Shown: positions 17,554 through 27,281 of the stretch, one piece after another
Layout: each line of letters starts with the position of its first letter
How positions within the stretch are numbered: position 1 is the stretch's first letter
Origin: Chara braunii
Lineage: Eukaryota; Streptophyta; Charophyceae; Charales; Characeae
Direction of reading: 5' to 3'
Assembly: GCA_003427395.1 (NCBI GenBank)
Contig: BFEA01000360.1
Coordinates: 877,084 to 904,364, forward strand
DNA length: 27,281 bases
The notes under the pieces: generated by a model
What the model was told of the DNA's origin: nothing
Seen by the model: the letters and a program-made list of their open reading frames with translations, nothing else
The model's database searches: none
Made by a program: the position numbers and the translations under genes

Positions 17554-18403
17554 GAGAGGGATAGGGAATAAGAAAAGAGAAATGAATCGTGTCAGGATGG
17601 AGGCACGCTGACATTTTCAGAGAGAGTTTATCTTTCTGGGCGTGTATTTGCCGCACAATAAATAAAATTAAAGACAAAAATAAATTTCACAGCTCACGCA
17701 CTTTTACAGCAAGAAATAATAAAAAAGAAACAAGTTTTCAATTATTTTTTAACTTTGCTGTCTATTCTTGTAATGACGTTCTACAGCTACAGGTACCGCA
17801 ACGACGGCCAGTGCGATCAAGACAACAACGCACTTGTGAGTACACACAACAACCACAGACAATCAACAGGTAAGTAGAAAGTCAGCACAACAATACAATC
17901 GATGGTTAACTCCTACTATACCATCTACAAAAGCAATGCAACCCTCAACACTGTCTTTGCATGCCAGGTGTCACCCCCGGCATGCCAACACAACAACTAA
18001 TTTGCCACGTCAACACATCAAGGACCTGGTAGGTCTACAAGGGGGGATGCCACGTCAGCAGCACAGACTTGTCACTCTTAACACTGGTGAACCATATCAG
18101 CACATCAATAACATGCCACATAAGCAATGTGCCTCATCAGCGGTACCAATTCCTCTCTCTATACCAGGGCCACGTCAACACATTGCAAATGAAGCTCTCG
18201 CTGGTATCTTGAAATCTTCAATGTAACTACGTCATCATCTTCAAGGGAAGGCTGCTCGCAGGTGCATTACTACAATGTCTAGACTTGTTGTATGACCGCG
18301 CGCATTAATAAACGCGTTTCGTTTTGCACATGCGGCAGCTCCCACTTACCTGGGTGCCACGTCAGCACCTGACAACAGTTAGCAAATCGCGATGAAGAAG
18401 TTT
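17554..18403 (-). other. Element C untranslated leader
   Basis: This is an 850-bp leader between the PBS and the gag ATG, with no convincing protein. Four more GCCACGTCA motifs, like those in the LTR minisatellite, lie near 18003, 18049, 18168 and 18356. Confidence 0.7.
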
Positions 18404-18415
18404 GCTCTAATGCCA
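18404..18415 (-). other. Primer-binding site of element C
   Basis: The minus strand reads TGGCATTAGAGC, two transitions away from the initiator tRNA-Met site TGGTATCAGAGC, three bases inside the LTR end at 18419. Confidence 0.8.
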
Positions 18416-18418
18416 AAT

Positions 18419-19194
18419 TGTAATGAACCCAGTCTAATAGATACTCAGAAGTCGTCAATCTCCCGTAGTTTCAATATGTGCATGAAAGTCTCCAGATCAT
18501 GAAGTGATATCTCAAACAGTAACTCATTATCAAAAGAGAAGAGAGTGGAGGGAGAATAGACAAAGTAGAGGAAGAGAGATCACACAGTAATAAATCCTCT
18601 AGATCCCTCTCCTTCTCCGGACCTCTTCCCACACCACATCCTTAATGATAATAAGTATACTATTGATCACACACAATAGTGCCAGTGACACTTTATCTCA
18701 TGAAGACTCCAAAGACACAGCAGATTTCCAGTGACGACGTCAACCTCAGGTGAGTACCCGATTCCCTACATCCACAGATCCCGATCTTCTCCTCGCAACC
18801 AGTCACCTCATGTAGACAACGTGGACAATGCCACATCAACAATCGAAACAGGTGGCATTCGCCACATCATCAATGTAGACCAGTAGCACCGCCACGTAAA
18901 CTAGGGGCAGCGCCACGTCAGCATGCCACGTCGACCAGAGGCAGCGCCACATATACTAGAGGCAGCGCCACGTCAGCATGCCATGTTGACCAGAGGCAGC
19001 TCCATATATATATACCAGAGGCAGCGCCACATATACAAGAGGCAGTGCCACGTCAGCATGCCACGTGGACCAGAGGCAGCGCCCATATACCAGAGGCAGC
19101 GCCACGTCAGCATGCCACGTAGACCAGAGGCAGTGCCACATATACCAGAGGCAGCGGCATGTCAGCATGCCACGTAGACCAGAGGCAGCGCCAC
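18419..19194 (-). repeat. Element C 5' LTR, inner part
   Basis: This is a direct repeat of 11287-12010, ending at the PBS side with CATTACA on the minus strand. It includes the same minisatellite, expanded differently (18886-19194). Similarity to the 3' LTR stops inside the minisatellite at about 19194; the expected outer 480 bp is not there but appears inverted at 19388-19868. Confidence 0.85.
18886..19194. repeat. ACGT-rich minisatellite in element C 5' LTR
   Basis: The same two unit types as 11757-12010, in a different number and order, including an expanded TATATATA patch near 19005-19015. The unit differences between the two LTRs show that the array keeps changing after insertion. Confidence 0.85.
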
Positions 19195-19387
19195 AAGAGG
19201 TCAAAATATTTGTCGAAAGCAAGAATGACTAAGTCCTAACCAGATTTGACGGTGTCGCAAAAAAATTGGGAATTTTCCTAGCCTACCAGAGTGGCCCACG
19301 GTCACTTGCCCGACATGGCCAGATAATATTAAAATAATAAAAAAATAAAAAATAGTTTTTAATTAAAATTTTTATTTTAAATTTGGT
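19195..19387. other. Rearranged spacer, probably inverted flank of element C
   Basis: This 193-bp, partly AT-rich sequence lies between the two parts of the broken 5' LTR and has no match in the 3' LTR. Read on the minus strand from the LTR end it begins ACCA, like the left flank of the element. Confidence 0.5.
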
Positions 19388-19868
19388 TGCAATAACCCAT
19401 GCCATATGTCTCATGGAACTGAGGGTCATCAGAAGGCCTACTTGGTCGCCCTCAGCCCAGGCCGAACCAGTGCAGAAAAGGCCCTTCACGAATTCAAGGC
19501 CTGGGCGTGTGACAATTGACTTTGGTCACCTGTCGGTCCACCCAACAGTCAAAGTCCAAAGGTACCTAGCCCAGGCCGCAGGTCAAGCACACACACTTGT
19601 TAGTATGCAGGTACCCAGACAACATCAGGTCCAAGGGAGAAGTCTGCAACTGTACAATCCGGGCCTTCAGTTGTGAGTCAATCTGGACGACTGAGGGGAA
19701 ATGCACCGGGGCTAGAAAACCTCGCTGACTACTACTTAAGGCTGGCCTCGAGGAAGTCAAGGCATTCGGTCTTTCTATGCTGCTTTGACGCTGGCTCGAC
19801 TTTGGCTAGACGCTGGCTACATGCTGGTTGTGCACAGGCACTGTGGGCGACAACACGAGGTGGAGGTA
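19388..19868 (+). repeat. Outer part of element C LTR in inverted orientation
   Basis: It starts TGCAATAACC and is the reverse complement of 12041-12518 over its whole length, with moderate divergence, ending at GGTGGAGGTA. It is either the inverted outer part of the element C 5' LTR or a fragment of a second, oppositely oriented insertion of the same family. Confidence 0.85.
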
Positions 19869-20289
19869 AAAACAGGTTTTGCGTTAGGAAAATTAGTTTT
19901 TGAATTTTTAAAATTCAAAGACGAAGTAAAAAAAAAAAACAAATTGTGCGATGTAGAACTCGAAAAGATCTACAATATCATATTTTTTTGTGTTTTTTTA
20001 GAATGCTTTAAAGTTAAAAAAAAAACTCATGAAACTTGCAGCCGCACCCAACCACGGCTTGAGCCGCGACGACCGTGATCACGGCCGCCCGTCGAGTTTG
20101 ACCCCCCGGCGGCCGTGGCTGCAGGTGATACATAGTCAGCCATTGCTGTAGGTACTGGCCGCCAGATACCAGTATCAGGCCAGGCATGCACATCTATCTA
20201 TCCCGGTGCTGCTTCCTAGCTCCCTGCACTGGTCGTTGCATTCCGGCTAGGAGTTCTCCCTCCTCCCCCTGTCTCCTCAGTTACCCCTC
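19869..20289. other. Unassigned stretch between elements C and D
   Basis: AT-rich DNA with A and T homopolymers to about 20035 is followed by a GC-rich patch with a 12-bp palindrome CCGTGATCACGG (20073-20084). No PBS or LTR for element D could be recognised here, and no gene. Confidence 0.45.
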
Positions 20290-21115
20290 AGGGCACCCTT
20301 AAGTACGTGACTCCTCCCTTCGCTATGGTACCCTCTCCAACCCCTCAAACTTCGACCCCGGGCACCCAACGCGTGACTACTCTGTAAGCCACCATTGCGC
20401 AGGCTTAGACGAAGATTCGTCAGCATAATGCCACGGATGCCCTTACCCAGCATAATGCCCCCTATGCCCTTACCCGCATCACTCAGACGAGATAGTCAGG
20501 GTCCAGTGTCGCTAGTGACTTAGAGCCTCACATCCGGGTGTTTCAGGATGCCCGCCTCACTTGTGATGAGACGTTCTCCTGGAGGTCATTCTTATTGACC
20601 GATTTCTTTTCAGTCGTTCGATCGATTACCGTCGGGAGTTGTAAAGGCAGTCATTCCCGTCGGCAAGGTAGACATACAATGTTGCTCGTCAATATCAGAG
20701 AATGCATAGTCATTTCTCCACTGCCCCACCCTCTTTGCAGCCCGCCGCCCCCACCCAATCACACGGTGCTACCCGAGGTCGTTCTTCTTTTGCTTGCCGC
20801 ATTCGCCACCCGGCTTAGACTAGAGCACCATTCTCTCGGCGCTACATTGCGCTCGAGTACGGAGATGGCCGTATGGCCGAGCTCGACCCTACCCTTAAGG
20901 CTGCCGCTAGGGACATCGAGTTTATGGATGTCATCAGCTACCATTTGGATGACGAGACGACCACCCCAGGTGATAGCTTGCAGATGGCTCTATCCGCTAT
21001 GCGTCGTGCTCACAGCAGGTCCGTACAACCCGGTGCCCGCACGATCGTTGTTCCTCAGGTGGACCTCCCGCAGGGTTTTGTCCCTCCTTGTGGAGCTCTG
21101 ATAACTGATGACTGA
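20290..21115 (+). pseudogene. gag: Element D gag remnant
   Basis: Short pieces in shifting frames look like a decayed gag: VTPQGTLKYVTPPF near the start, a duplicated QHNAPYALTR-type phrase around 20420-20490, and HIRVFQDARLTCDETFSWRS near 20530-20590. The last open piece, MAELDPTLKAAARDIEFMDV (from 20873), is clean but I cannot assign it to a domain. No zinc knuckle is evident. Several stops and frameshifts make this non-coding now. The assignment rests mainly on its position before the protease. Confidence 0.45.
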
Positions 21116-21438
21116 GCTGCCATCGAGGCCCGTCGAGGTTGTATTCGTTACCGCCAGCATGGATACACCTCCTTCGAGGTGCCCATACCATGTTGCCCTC
21201 AATCGTTACTATACTGATATTTCTCATCAGCGTCGATTGCAGTCCCCCCAAGGCGCCCCCTGACCGACATCATCCGGCCTCATCTTTAGCTGGTTTCGCG
21301 CCCACTGAGTTGCGGTTCGCCCCTTTGGCTACCACACCAGAGGATCCTAAGGACACGACAGACGCAGTTTTCTCAAGACTGTCGTCTTTCGAGATATAGT
21401 TTGCCTCACAACATATCGCCCCATCCAGTCCTTCCCTT

Positions 21439-21942
21439 TTGAGACTTCCGACGCGTCGCGCTATTCGCACAACTCATTGTAGTGCTAGGTTAGCGACTCG
21501 CGGTAACGTTGTGTCATCTCTTCTAGATTTGAGCATTCTTCGAGCTCGTCAGGTGCAACTCACCAGATACGTAAACGTCTTGCTTCGTTTTCTCGCTCTG
21601 CTCGCAGACCTTGATCGCACCCTCCATATCATTCTCATTCGCCTTGGGATATCTATGAGGGTGTACCGCACTTTATGGGACTCTGGATCGCAGGGAAATT
21701 TCGTTTACCCTCGTGTGGTTGAGGAAGCTCGTGTAGCTACCTCCGGGTCTTGCTCTCATATCTCCGTTAACCCCGAGGAATACAAAACGTGGTGCTTCTT
21801 TGATCAGACGGTCTCTGAACTCCACTTCTCCCTCACCCTCCAATTGTCCAATAGTACCCAGGCGTTTCGCCACTACCACTCCTTAACATACTTCGATGTG
21901 TGGGAGACTAGGTATGACTTTATCCTAGGCACTCCCTGGTAA
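21439..21942 (+). pseudogene. pol: Element D pol: aspartic protease
   Basis: The readable retropepsin-like domain contains YRTLWDSGSQGNFVYPRVV, with the catalytic Asp-Ser-Gly at 21679-21687, and ends with the typical YDFILGTPW just before a stop at 21940-21942. It would process the polyprotein. The coding sense continues shortly after in another frame (KWATETLILKTKC) up to about 22040, where the strand of coding switches. Confidence 0.75.
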
Positions 21943-22044
21943 CACAAGGTTTCGTGGCACAGAGGCCAAATGGGCGACCGAGACACTCATTCTCAAAACG
22001 AAGTGTGGACTCGTTGGTGCACGACGAAGAAACCTGGGATGTCT

Positions 22045-22345
22045 AAGGGGTATTTGTAGGCCGAGGGATGGATCTAGAGATGGGAGCTGGGAAAATGGAG
22101 GAATGGTCAGGGGGATTGGGTTCCAAGGAGATGAGCTCAATGTCTGGACGGAGGGCACTGTAGCGTAGAAGATTCATAACGTTCACCGAGTAGAGGGTGA
22201 CATCCTCCCGACGCAGGAAGTGAGCGAACTGTCGGGGGGTAGTGAAGGTAATGTTTGGGTGGGACCCGGAAGGACGAGGGTCCTGGGTAGGTAGGTCGGG
22301 AGAAACATCACCTGTGGTGCCAAAGAAGGAAACTCGATGGGTCGG
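22045..22345 (-). pseudogene. pol: Element D pol: protease-RT linker, inverted in place
   Basis: On the minus strand this gives an open reading of about 95 codons that looks like a gypsy protease-to-RT linker: RPTHRVSFFGTTGDVS, then TFTTPRQFAHFLRREDVTLY, NVMNLLRYSALRPDIE and ISLEPNPPDHSSIFPAPI. The flanking pol pieces (protease before 22040, EPTVRELIREYLDIFPQ after 22370) are on the plus strand. The order and sense fit a simple inversion of about 300 bp inside pol. Confidence 0.65.
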
Positions 22346-22369
22346 ACGCAGACGCTGAGGAACTTGTGC

Positions 22370-23060
22370 GGTTTGACCAACTTAGAGCCCACTGTTCGTG
22401 AACTGATTCGAGAGTACCTTGACATTTTTCCTCAATCTTTCTCATACAATGGTATCCCCTCATGTGCGGCATTTAGCATTCTATGCAGCTCGTGCCTGAC
22501 TATCGGGTCCACAATCAGACACCCTACCGACTCTCCATTCCAGAGGCGACGAAACTCAAGCGTCAACTTGAGGAGCTCCTTCGACTGGTTTCATTAAACC
22601 GAGTAACTCCCCTTGGGGTGCACCCTTCCTCGTTGCTTGCAAAGCGGACAAAACTCTTCGCCTCTGCATCGATTATTGCGGCGTTAACCGTTACACGATT
22701 AAGAAAACGTATCTCATGCCTCATACAAATGAGTTATTTGACAGTCTGGCAGGCAACTGCTTCTTCACGAAGATCAATCTTTATAGCGGTTACCACCAGG
22801 TTCGCGCTGTTGTGGAGGATTGACCGAAGACCGCCTTTCGCTCTCGCTTCGGCCACTATGAGTTCATGGTGATGCCATTAGACCTCACTAATGCACCCGC
22901 ATCTTCCAAACGGCGATGAACGATATCTTCAGGGACATCCTTTAAGAGTACGTTCTCGTGTACCCGGACCACATCTTGGTCTACAGTCATACTTTAGAAA
23001 TCCACCTCAGACAGTTTCTCGATGTCCTACATTACTTACGCAAACATAACTTGTATGCCA
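22370..23060 (+). pseudogene. pol: Element D pol: reverse transcriptase
   Basis: RT blocks can be followed across three frames: EPTVRELIREYLDIFPQSF, DYRVHNQTPYRLSIPEATK, LKRQLEELL, a decayed LCIDY region near 22660-22690, FTKINLYSGYHQ-like coding near 22770-22800, [11 protein letters not shown] (22847-22877), and the catalytic box as VYPDHILVYS (YPDH at 22961-22972), followed by the LRQFLDVLHYLRKHNLYAKL helix. At least four frameshifts and several stops are present. The YxDD box has lost its second Asp. Confidence 0.8.
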
Positions 23061-23149
23061 AGCTTAGTAACTAGCGCTTTGCCCAACGCAAAGGGTACTT
23101 CTTAGTTTAACCAGGATCTCCATATGGACGACGTAAAGATCAATGCTAT

Positions 23150-23980
23150 TAGGGAGTGAACCACCCCACATCCACCAAGCAGGTTCACAGTTTTCCTTGG
23201 ACTTACAAGTTACTACAGTGACTTCATCCGAGGATACACCAGCTACTCTTACGTCCTTACCTCCACCCTCCTCAGGAAGAACCCGCCATGGTTTTGGACA
23301 CCCCTCTGCGAGGATGCTTTTCACACCCTCAAGAAGGCGGTGACTTGTTTGCTAGTTCTCCTCCTCTTCGATTTCGATCGACCATTCATCTTTATCACCG
23401 ATGCATAAGGTTTTGTAGTTAGAGTTGTATTTTCTTAGATGTTTCTCATTCCTCCAGATTCCCCTTATCCCCATTTCCCCCCCTCCCCTCCCGCCCTCCT
23501 GTTGACACTGCTTCTCAATTAACACCTATCCTTCCACTTGTTCCCTCCACTGACAGTCCTCCGGTCATTACTCTCCAACCATCGTGGAGGATGGGACTGT
23601 TGAGGCTCGTGTCGGGGATTGCCCGATCGCCTTCTACTCCCAGCAGCTACAGTCTGTCAAGATAAACTACACACTTGATGAACGTGAGGTTCTCGCAATA
23701 GTTTATGCTTCCCAACACTGAAATCATTATCAACACGAAGTGCCCTTCACTCTATGCATGGACAACTCTGTGGTCCAGGCTTTCCTCACAAAGGCCAAAC
23801 TCTCCCCTCGACAGACACGCGGGTGATGTGATTTATCCGAGTTCAGTTTCACCACTCAACCTATCAAGAGAGAAACGAACCACATCGTTGATACCTTGTC
23901 TTGTCGTCCTGACCACAATCAGGAACGCATCCAGCTTGCAACCATCTCGGTCACCACCGTTGATCAGTCGGTGATCGACG
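23150..23980 (+). pseudogene. pol: Element D pol: connection and RNase H with Pro-rich insertion
   Basis: FTVFLGLTSYYSDFIRGYTS and EDAFHTLKKAVTCLLVLLLF give the connection. PFIFITDA, then a stop where Ser is usual, opens RNase H. After GFVV a Pro/Ser-rich stretch of about 55 codons (23430-23590) intervenes before VGDCPIAFYSQQL, NYTLDEREVLAIVYASQH and FTLCMDNSVVQAFLTKAKLS. Frames shift at least three times. The catalytic Asp and Glu can still be seen. Confidence 0.78.
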
Positions 23981-25173
23981 CATATCACACCCGGTACCGG
24001 CACTGGTCGGATTATCACAACATACATGCAACACTGCGGCATGGCAAGACCGTTCATTCATACTTCATCTGTGAGAACAACCTCGTGTACTGGCATGGTA
24101 GATCTAGTTGACTAGAACTACGTATCAGTGTTCCCCCCACAGGACAACTCTGTATCCACGCCGTAGCCGAGTTCCATGACCAGACAACTGCAGGTCTTAT
24201 AAGCTTTCACAAGACATTGGCCCGTGTTTGTCGCCTATACGTCTAGCCCAAGAGCAAGGAATTCTTTAGAAGCTACCTCCGTGAGTGTCCTACCCGCCAG
24301 GAGGTGAACAATATGAACCACCTTGCGTATGGGTTAGTTTTGCCTCTACCCATACATGAGGGTCGTTGGGAGTCCATCTCGATGGATTTTGTTGGTCCGC
24401 CCCACCCTCCCACTGACCGCGGTCATGATGCTATATTGGTCATTATTGATCGCTTCACGAAGAGTGCACTTTTTGTTCCGTATCTCCTATCGCTTTAGCG
24501 CTCGTGGAGTCGCCAACATCGTCTTCAACCGAGCCGTGAGAGATTACAACTTACCTTAGAGCATCATCTTCGACCGTGACCTGCGCTTTACCAACATATT
24601 CTGGCAACATCTACACGAGGTGTACGGATCCCAGCTCCACTCCTTGTCGTCTTACCACCCTCATTCCGATGGTCAAACTGGAGTCACCAACAAAACTCTC
24701 GGTAATATCATCCGAAAGTTTATTAGGGATGCATACAACCACGTCGTTTCACCAGCCACGAGGATGTCACCAGTCTATTGCAACCTCAACTACCACCCTC
24801 GCGTACCGGTGAAGTTTCTGGATCCATTGTGGTTGCGCCCCAACACTCTTTGCCCTGCGATTGACGCCTGGATCACACACATAACGACGATTATGAGGCA
24901 TTGACACAAAAGTTTAACCATCTCCTAGACTCACATAGTCGCAGAGCGAACTGATAGTGAATGGATCATCCATTCAAAGTAAGTGACGATATGCTTATCG
25001 ATGCACGTCACTTGCAGTTCGAAGTGGATACGCTTCGTAAATCCAGGTGTAGCTTCTTCGGTCCATGCCGCATCCTTCACGTCGTCGATTCTGAAACTGC
25101 CACTAGTCCGGTCAGCTTTCGTATGAAGCTACCTGATTACCTTCGACCGACTCGCTTACACCATGTTTACTAG
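23981..25173 (+). pseudogene. pol: Element D pol: integrase
   Basis: After HTRYRHWSDYHNIHATLRHG and an HHCC-like region with stops (around 24170-24300), the core shows WESISMDFVGPPHPPTDRGH (first Asp), IIFDRDLRFTNIFW (second Asp) and HPHSDGQTGVTNKTLGNIIR, where the usual catalytic Glu after QT is Gly. The C-terminal module follows as RCSFFGPCRILHVVDSETAT and FRMKLPDYLRPTRLHHVY. In-frame stops occur near 24246, 24498, 24557 and 24902. Inactive. Confidence 0.82.
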
Positions 25174-25229
25174 GTCTCCTTGTTGCGTCCTTATTGCAGA
25201 CCGTCCTAGTGATTCGTCAGACACCTTTA

Positions 25230-25477
25230 TGAGTGCCCTCCACCTATCATGGTGGAAGGTCACGAGGAGTTCGTTGTTTCCGACATCGTACCTCGCCGAG
25301 TTCCCTCCACGCATTGATTATTTTATGTGTTGGAAGGGCTATCCTGATGAGGAGGATACGTGGGAGCCCCTCGAGCACTTGGAGCACACCAGGATGTTGG
25401 TGTGTGTGTATGATCGTGCTCGTCGTGCTAGGACATTTGCTCCTACTCAGCGGACCAACCCTGTTCTCATCCTTTAG
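25230..25477 (+). pseudogene. Element D chromodomain
   Basis: A canonical chromodomain follows the integrase: EEFVVSDIVPRRVP in one frame, then after a frameshift IDYFMCWKGYPDEEDTWEPL and EHLEHTRMLV. The WKGY and D-TWEP motifs are diagnostic. Chromodomains in this place define the chromovirus branch of Ty3/gypsy and are thought to bind modified histone tails. A related coding tail (RFAALYRHRLHSYLDDLC and on) seems to continue to about 25855. Confidence 0.85.
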
Positions 25478-25860
25478 CTAAGGAGATTGTTGAGGACGAG
25501 CCTGGTCTCTCTGAGGTCATTCTTCAGTAGCGGACAAACGACTTTACACGTTCGCACTGCACTCGTCGACACCCTAGGCATCTCGGCGATGAACACTCTT
25601 ACCACCTACCTTTCTCCACCTAGTAACACACACTATCAGGTACTTCATCATCAGCTCCTTCAAGATATCGACGTTTTGCGGCTCTGTATCGACATCGACT
25701 CCACTCCTACCTTGATGATCTCTGTACCTCTGCTACTTTACCAACTTCAACTACTTTGGATGTGATTACTTCACGCCACCACCTTACCTTGTGCATTCCC
25801 TTGTATGTATCGCATGATGATTTTCAATTTGTTGGCTCTCCCTTGGTATCACATAGGCAT
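25478..25860 (+). pseudogene. pol: Element D pol C-terminal tail
   Basis: In the frames KEIVEDEPGLSEVILQ and RYRRFAALYRHRLHSYLDDL, then SHDDFQFVGSPLVSHR, this looks like remnant coding sequence after the chromodomain, closed by a stop near 25855. I do not know a function for such a tail. Confidence 0.4.
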
Positions 25861-27221
25861 TAGGACTGTAGCGTTATGTAATGACCCGTTGTACGGTTTT
25901 CCCCTGTTAGACTTTCGAGCCTTACTCGAACCCGCTGCGGGTCCCAGTTGGCTCTGCTTCGCCCGATCTCATGCTCATGGCCCTGAGCGTTTGTCATAGG
26001 GGCACCCCCCGCCTAGTGTTTTGCGATGGATGGGGATGGGCCATTTTGCGAGAGAGTTTCGACATTGGGGATGTAGCTCCGCCCTCTCGCCCGATGATAG
26101 ACTCGCCAAAACATTCCGTAGGCCGCAATTTTTCTTAATGCTTTGAGGTGTTATCATGCAATTGCTTTTTCCAATGCTCATGCAGTCCAGAGGGTTTATT
26201 GAAAGTCTTTCTTCTTTTATGCGCAGGCCAAGTGTCATCCCTGGGCCACACATGCATTCACTAAGTCAGGAGTCCTCAAAACTTTGTTGAGCGTGCATCC
26301 GCCCTTCGGCTCGGGCTCGCGGACCATGTCTCGCGGTCCCCCTAAGCCTCCCTAGGGCTTTGCCTGCTCCCCTCGTTTACCGTCCCACCCGTGACTTCCG
26401 TTGTCGCGTACATCAAGCATGTCTCTCTTTGTCCAACTTTTGCATTTTCCTATACACCCCTTCGTCTTTCCGGGGCCCCATCCCGCATACATGCCCAAAT
26501 CTTTCATTTTAGTCTAGGCGACATTCTCGACCGCCTTATGTCTTTGTCATTTGCTATAGTCGACTTTGCTTTACGCAAACATGCTCAAGCAATTATTCAA
26601 GGGCAAGGGTTAAGTCCACAACCCGTTTGTCCTTATATCCACTTTCTCTTTGCCGCCCGACATTCTCGGGACCCACTCCCACTCAACATCTCTTTAAGCT
26701 ACTTACCTGCACATTCAACACAATTTATGCAAGGCATCCCCCACATGGGGTTAACACATAATCCCTCCCACAAGCCTAAGTCCATTTTCCTTAGCCCTTT
26801 GTGCTTTCCTTTTCCTTTCTCGGTTCAGGCCAATCTCTTCCCTTAGTCATGCAGTCGGGGTGATGGTTGAGTCAACTGACCTTGACAAAAGTACCAACTC
26901 TTTCCAGTCCCTCTTTCGGACTTGCCTCCTTTCAATTACTCAAGCGTCTTCTCCCTTTCCTTTTTGGCGGCACAAGGGACCAGCAACCCTCCCCTTGCCC
27001 ACTTTCTCCACCAAGTGAGGGCAGATTCCTTTCACCGTTCATTCCCTGGCAATGTAACAGGTGAGCGGGGGAAGGTTAGTCATACGCCAAAAGGGGAGAG
27101 GGGGACGAGGTAAAGTCAAGGCGTTTAGAGTGTGAGAGAGGGATGATGAAGGGGATAGGGAGGCGGTGGAAGGAGAAGAAAGGCATGAGAGAGGAGGAGA
27201 AAGAGGATAGGGGAGGGGGGA

Positions 27222-27224
<3 letters not shown>
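25861..27224 (+). repeat. Probable 3' LTR or flank of element D
   Basis: There is no coding sequence after the pol tail. A plausible LTR start is TGTAATGACCCG near 25876, or TGTAGCG a little upstream, but I found no clear polypurine tract and no matching end inside the window. The stretch from 27061 to 27224 becomes purine-rich. Treat the boundaries as unknown. Confidence 0.35.

Positions 27225-27281
<57 letters not shown>
27225..27281. repeat. (GA)n microsatellite at window end
   Basis: At least 57 bp of uninterrupted GA repeat, cut by the end of the window and preceded by purine-rich DNA. Confidence 0.95.

Noticed and set aside
20073-20084. 12-bp palindrome CCGTGATCACGG as a regulatory site
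   Set aside because: It occurs once, with no nearby gene or promoter; palindromes of this size arise by chance in 27 kb of GC-rich patches.
25876-27060. Complete 3' LTR of element D
   Set aside because: A TGTAATGACCC start is plausible, but there is no clear polypurine tract, no matching LTR end and no second copy, so boundaries cannot be claimed.

Overview
The window looks like a piece of a large, repeat-rich nuclear genome from the green-plant lineage. Almost everything in it is decayed LTR retrotransposon sequence of the Ty3/gypsy type. Primer-binding sites complementary to plant initiator-methionine tRNA (TGGTATCAGAGC and close variants), chromodomain-type integrase tails and abundant microsatellites support this. 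The gag and pol proteins remind me of charophyte-alga (Chara-like) retroelements, but that is an impression from memory and was not checked by a search. I see no cellular gene, tRNA, rRNA or CRISPR array that I can support.

Layout. 1-725: the 5' end of an LTR element on the minus strand (family A, LTR about 312 bp, PBS at 400-411), which interrupts the leader of the next element. 726-7545: element B, Ty3/gypsy on the plus strand, without its 5' LTR. It has a leader with 26-bp tandem repeats, gag, a pol reading frame in the -1 frame, a polypurine tract and a 1350-bp 3' LTR. 7546-9408: flanking repeat-rich DNA with a foldback/tandem array and a small coiled-coil fragment. 9409-10188: a second family A LTR, PBS and leader on the plus strand, ending in a 39-bp poly-C run. 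10189-11286: non-coding DNA with a 400-bp pyrimidine-only-like tract. 11287-19194: element C, Ty3/gypsy on the minus strand, with its 3' LTR complete, a solo family A LTR inserted in pol, the integrase core deleted, and a 5' LTR whose distal part lies inverted at 19388-19868. 19869-20289: unassigned. 20290-25860: element D, a heavily frameshifted chromovirus on the plus strand, with a segment of pol inverted in place. 25861-27281: non-coding, probably its LTR or flank, ending in a GA microsatellite that runs off the window.

How the parts work together. Each element is, or was, a self-contained gag-protease-RT-RNase H-integrase unit. In B a textbook -1 slippery heptamer (A AAA AAC) sits directly on the gag stop codon and pol continues in exactly the -1 frame. 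C has a similar arrangement with C CCA AAA. None of the three autonomous copies looks active. The RT catalytic YxDD box is altered in all three (YLDG, YLND, YPDH), B has eight in-frame stops, C has lost the integrase core, and D has many frameshifts. The LTRs of C carry a minisatellite that is also a dense array of bZIP-like ACGT motifs.
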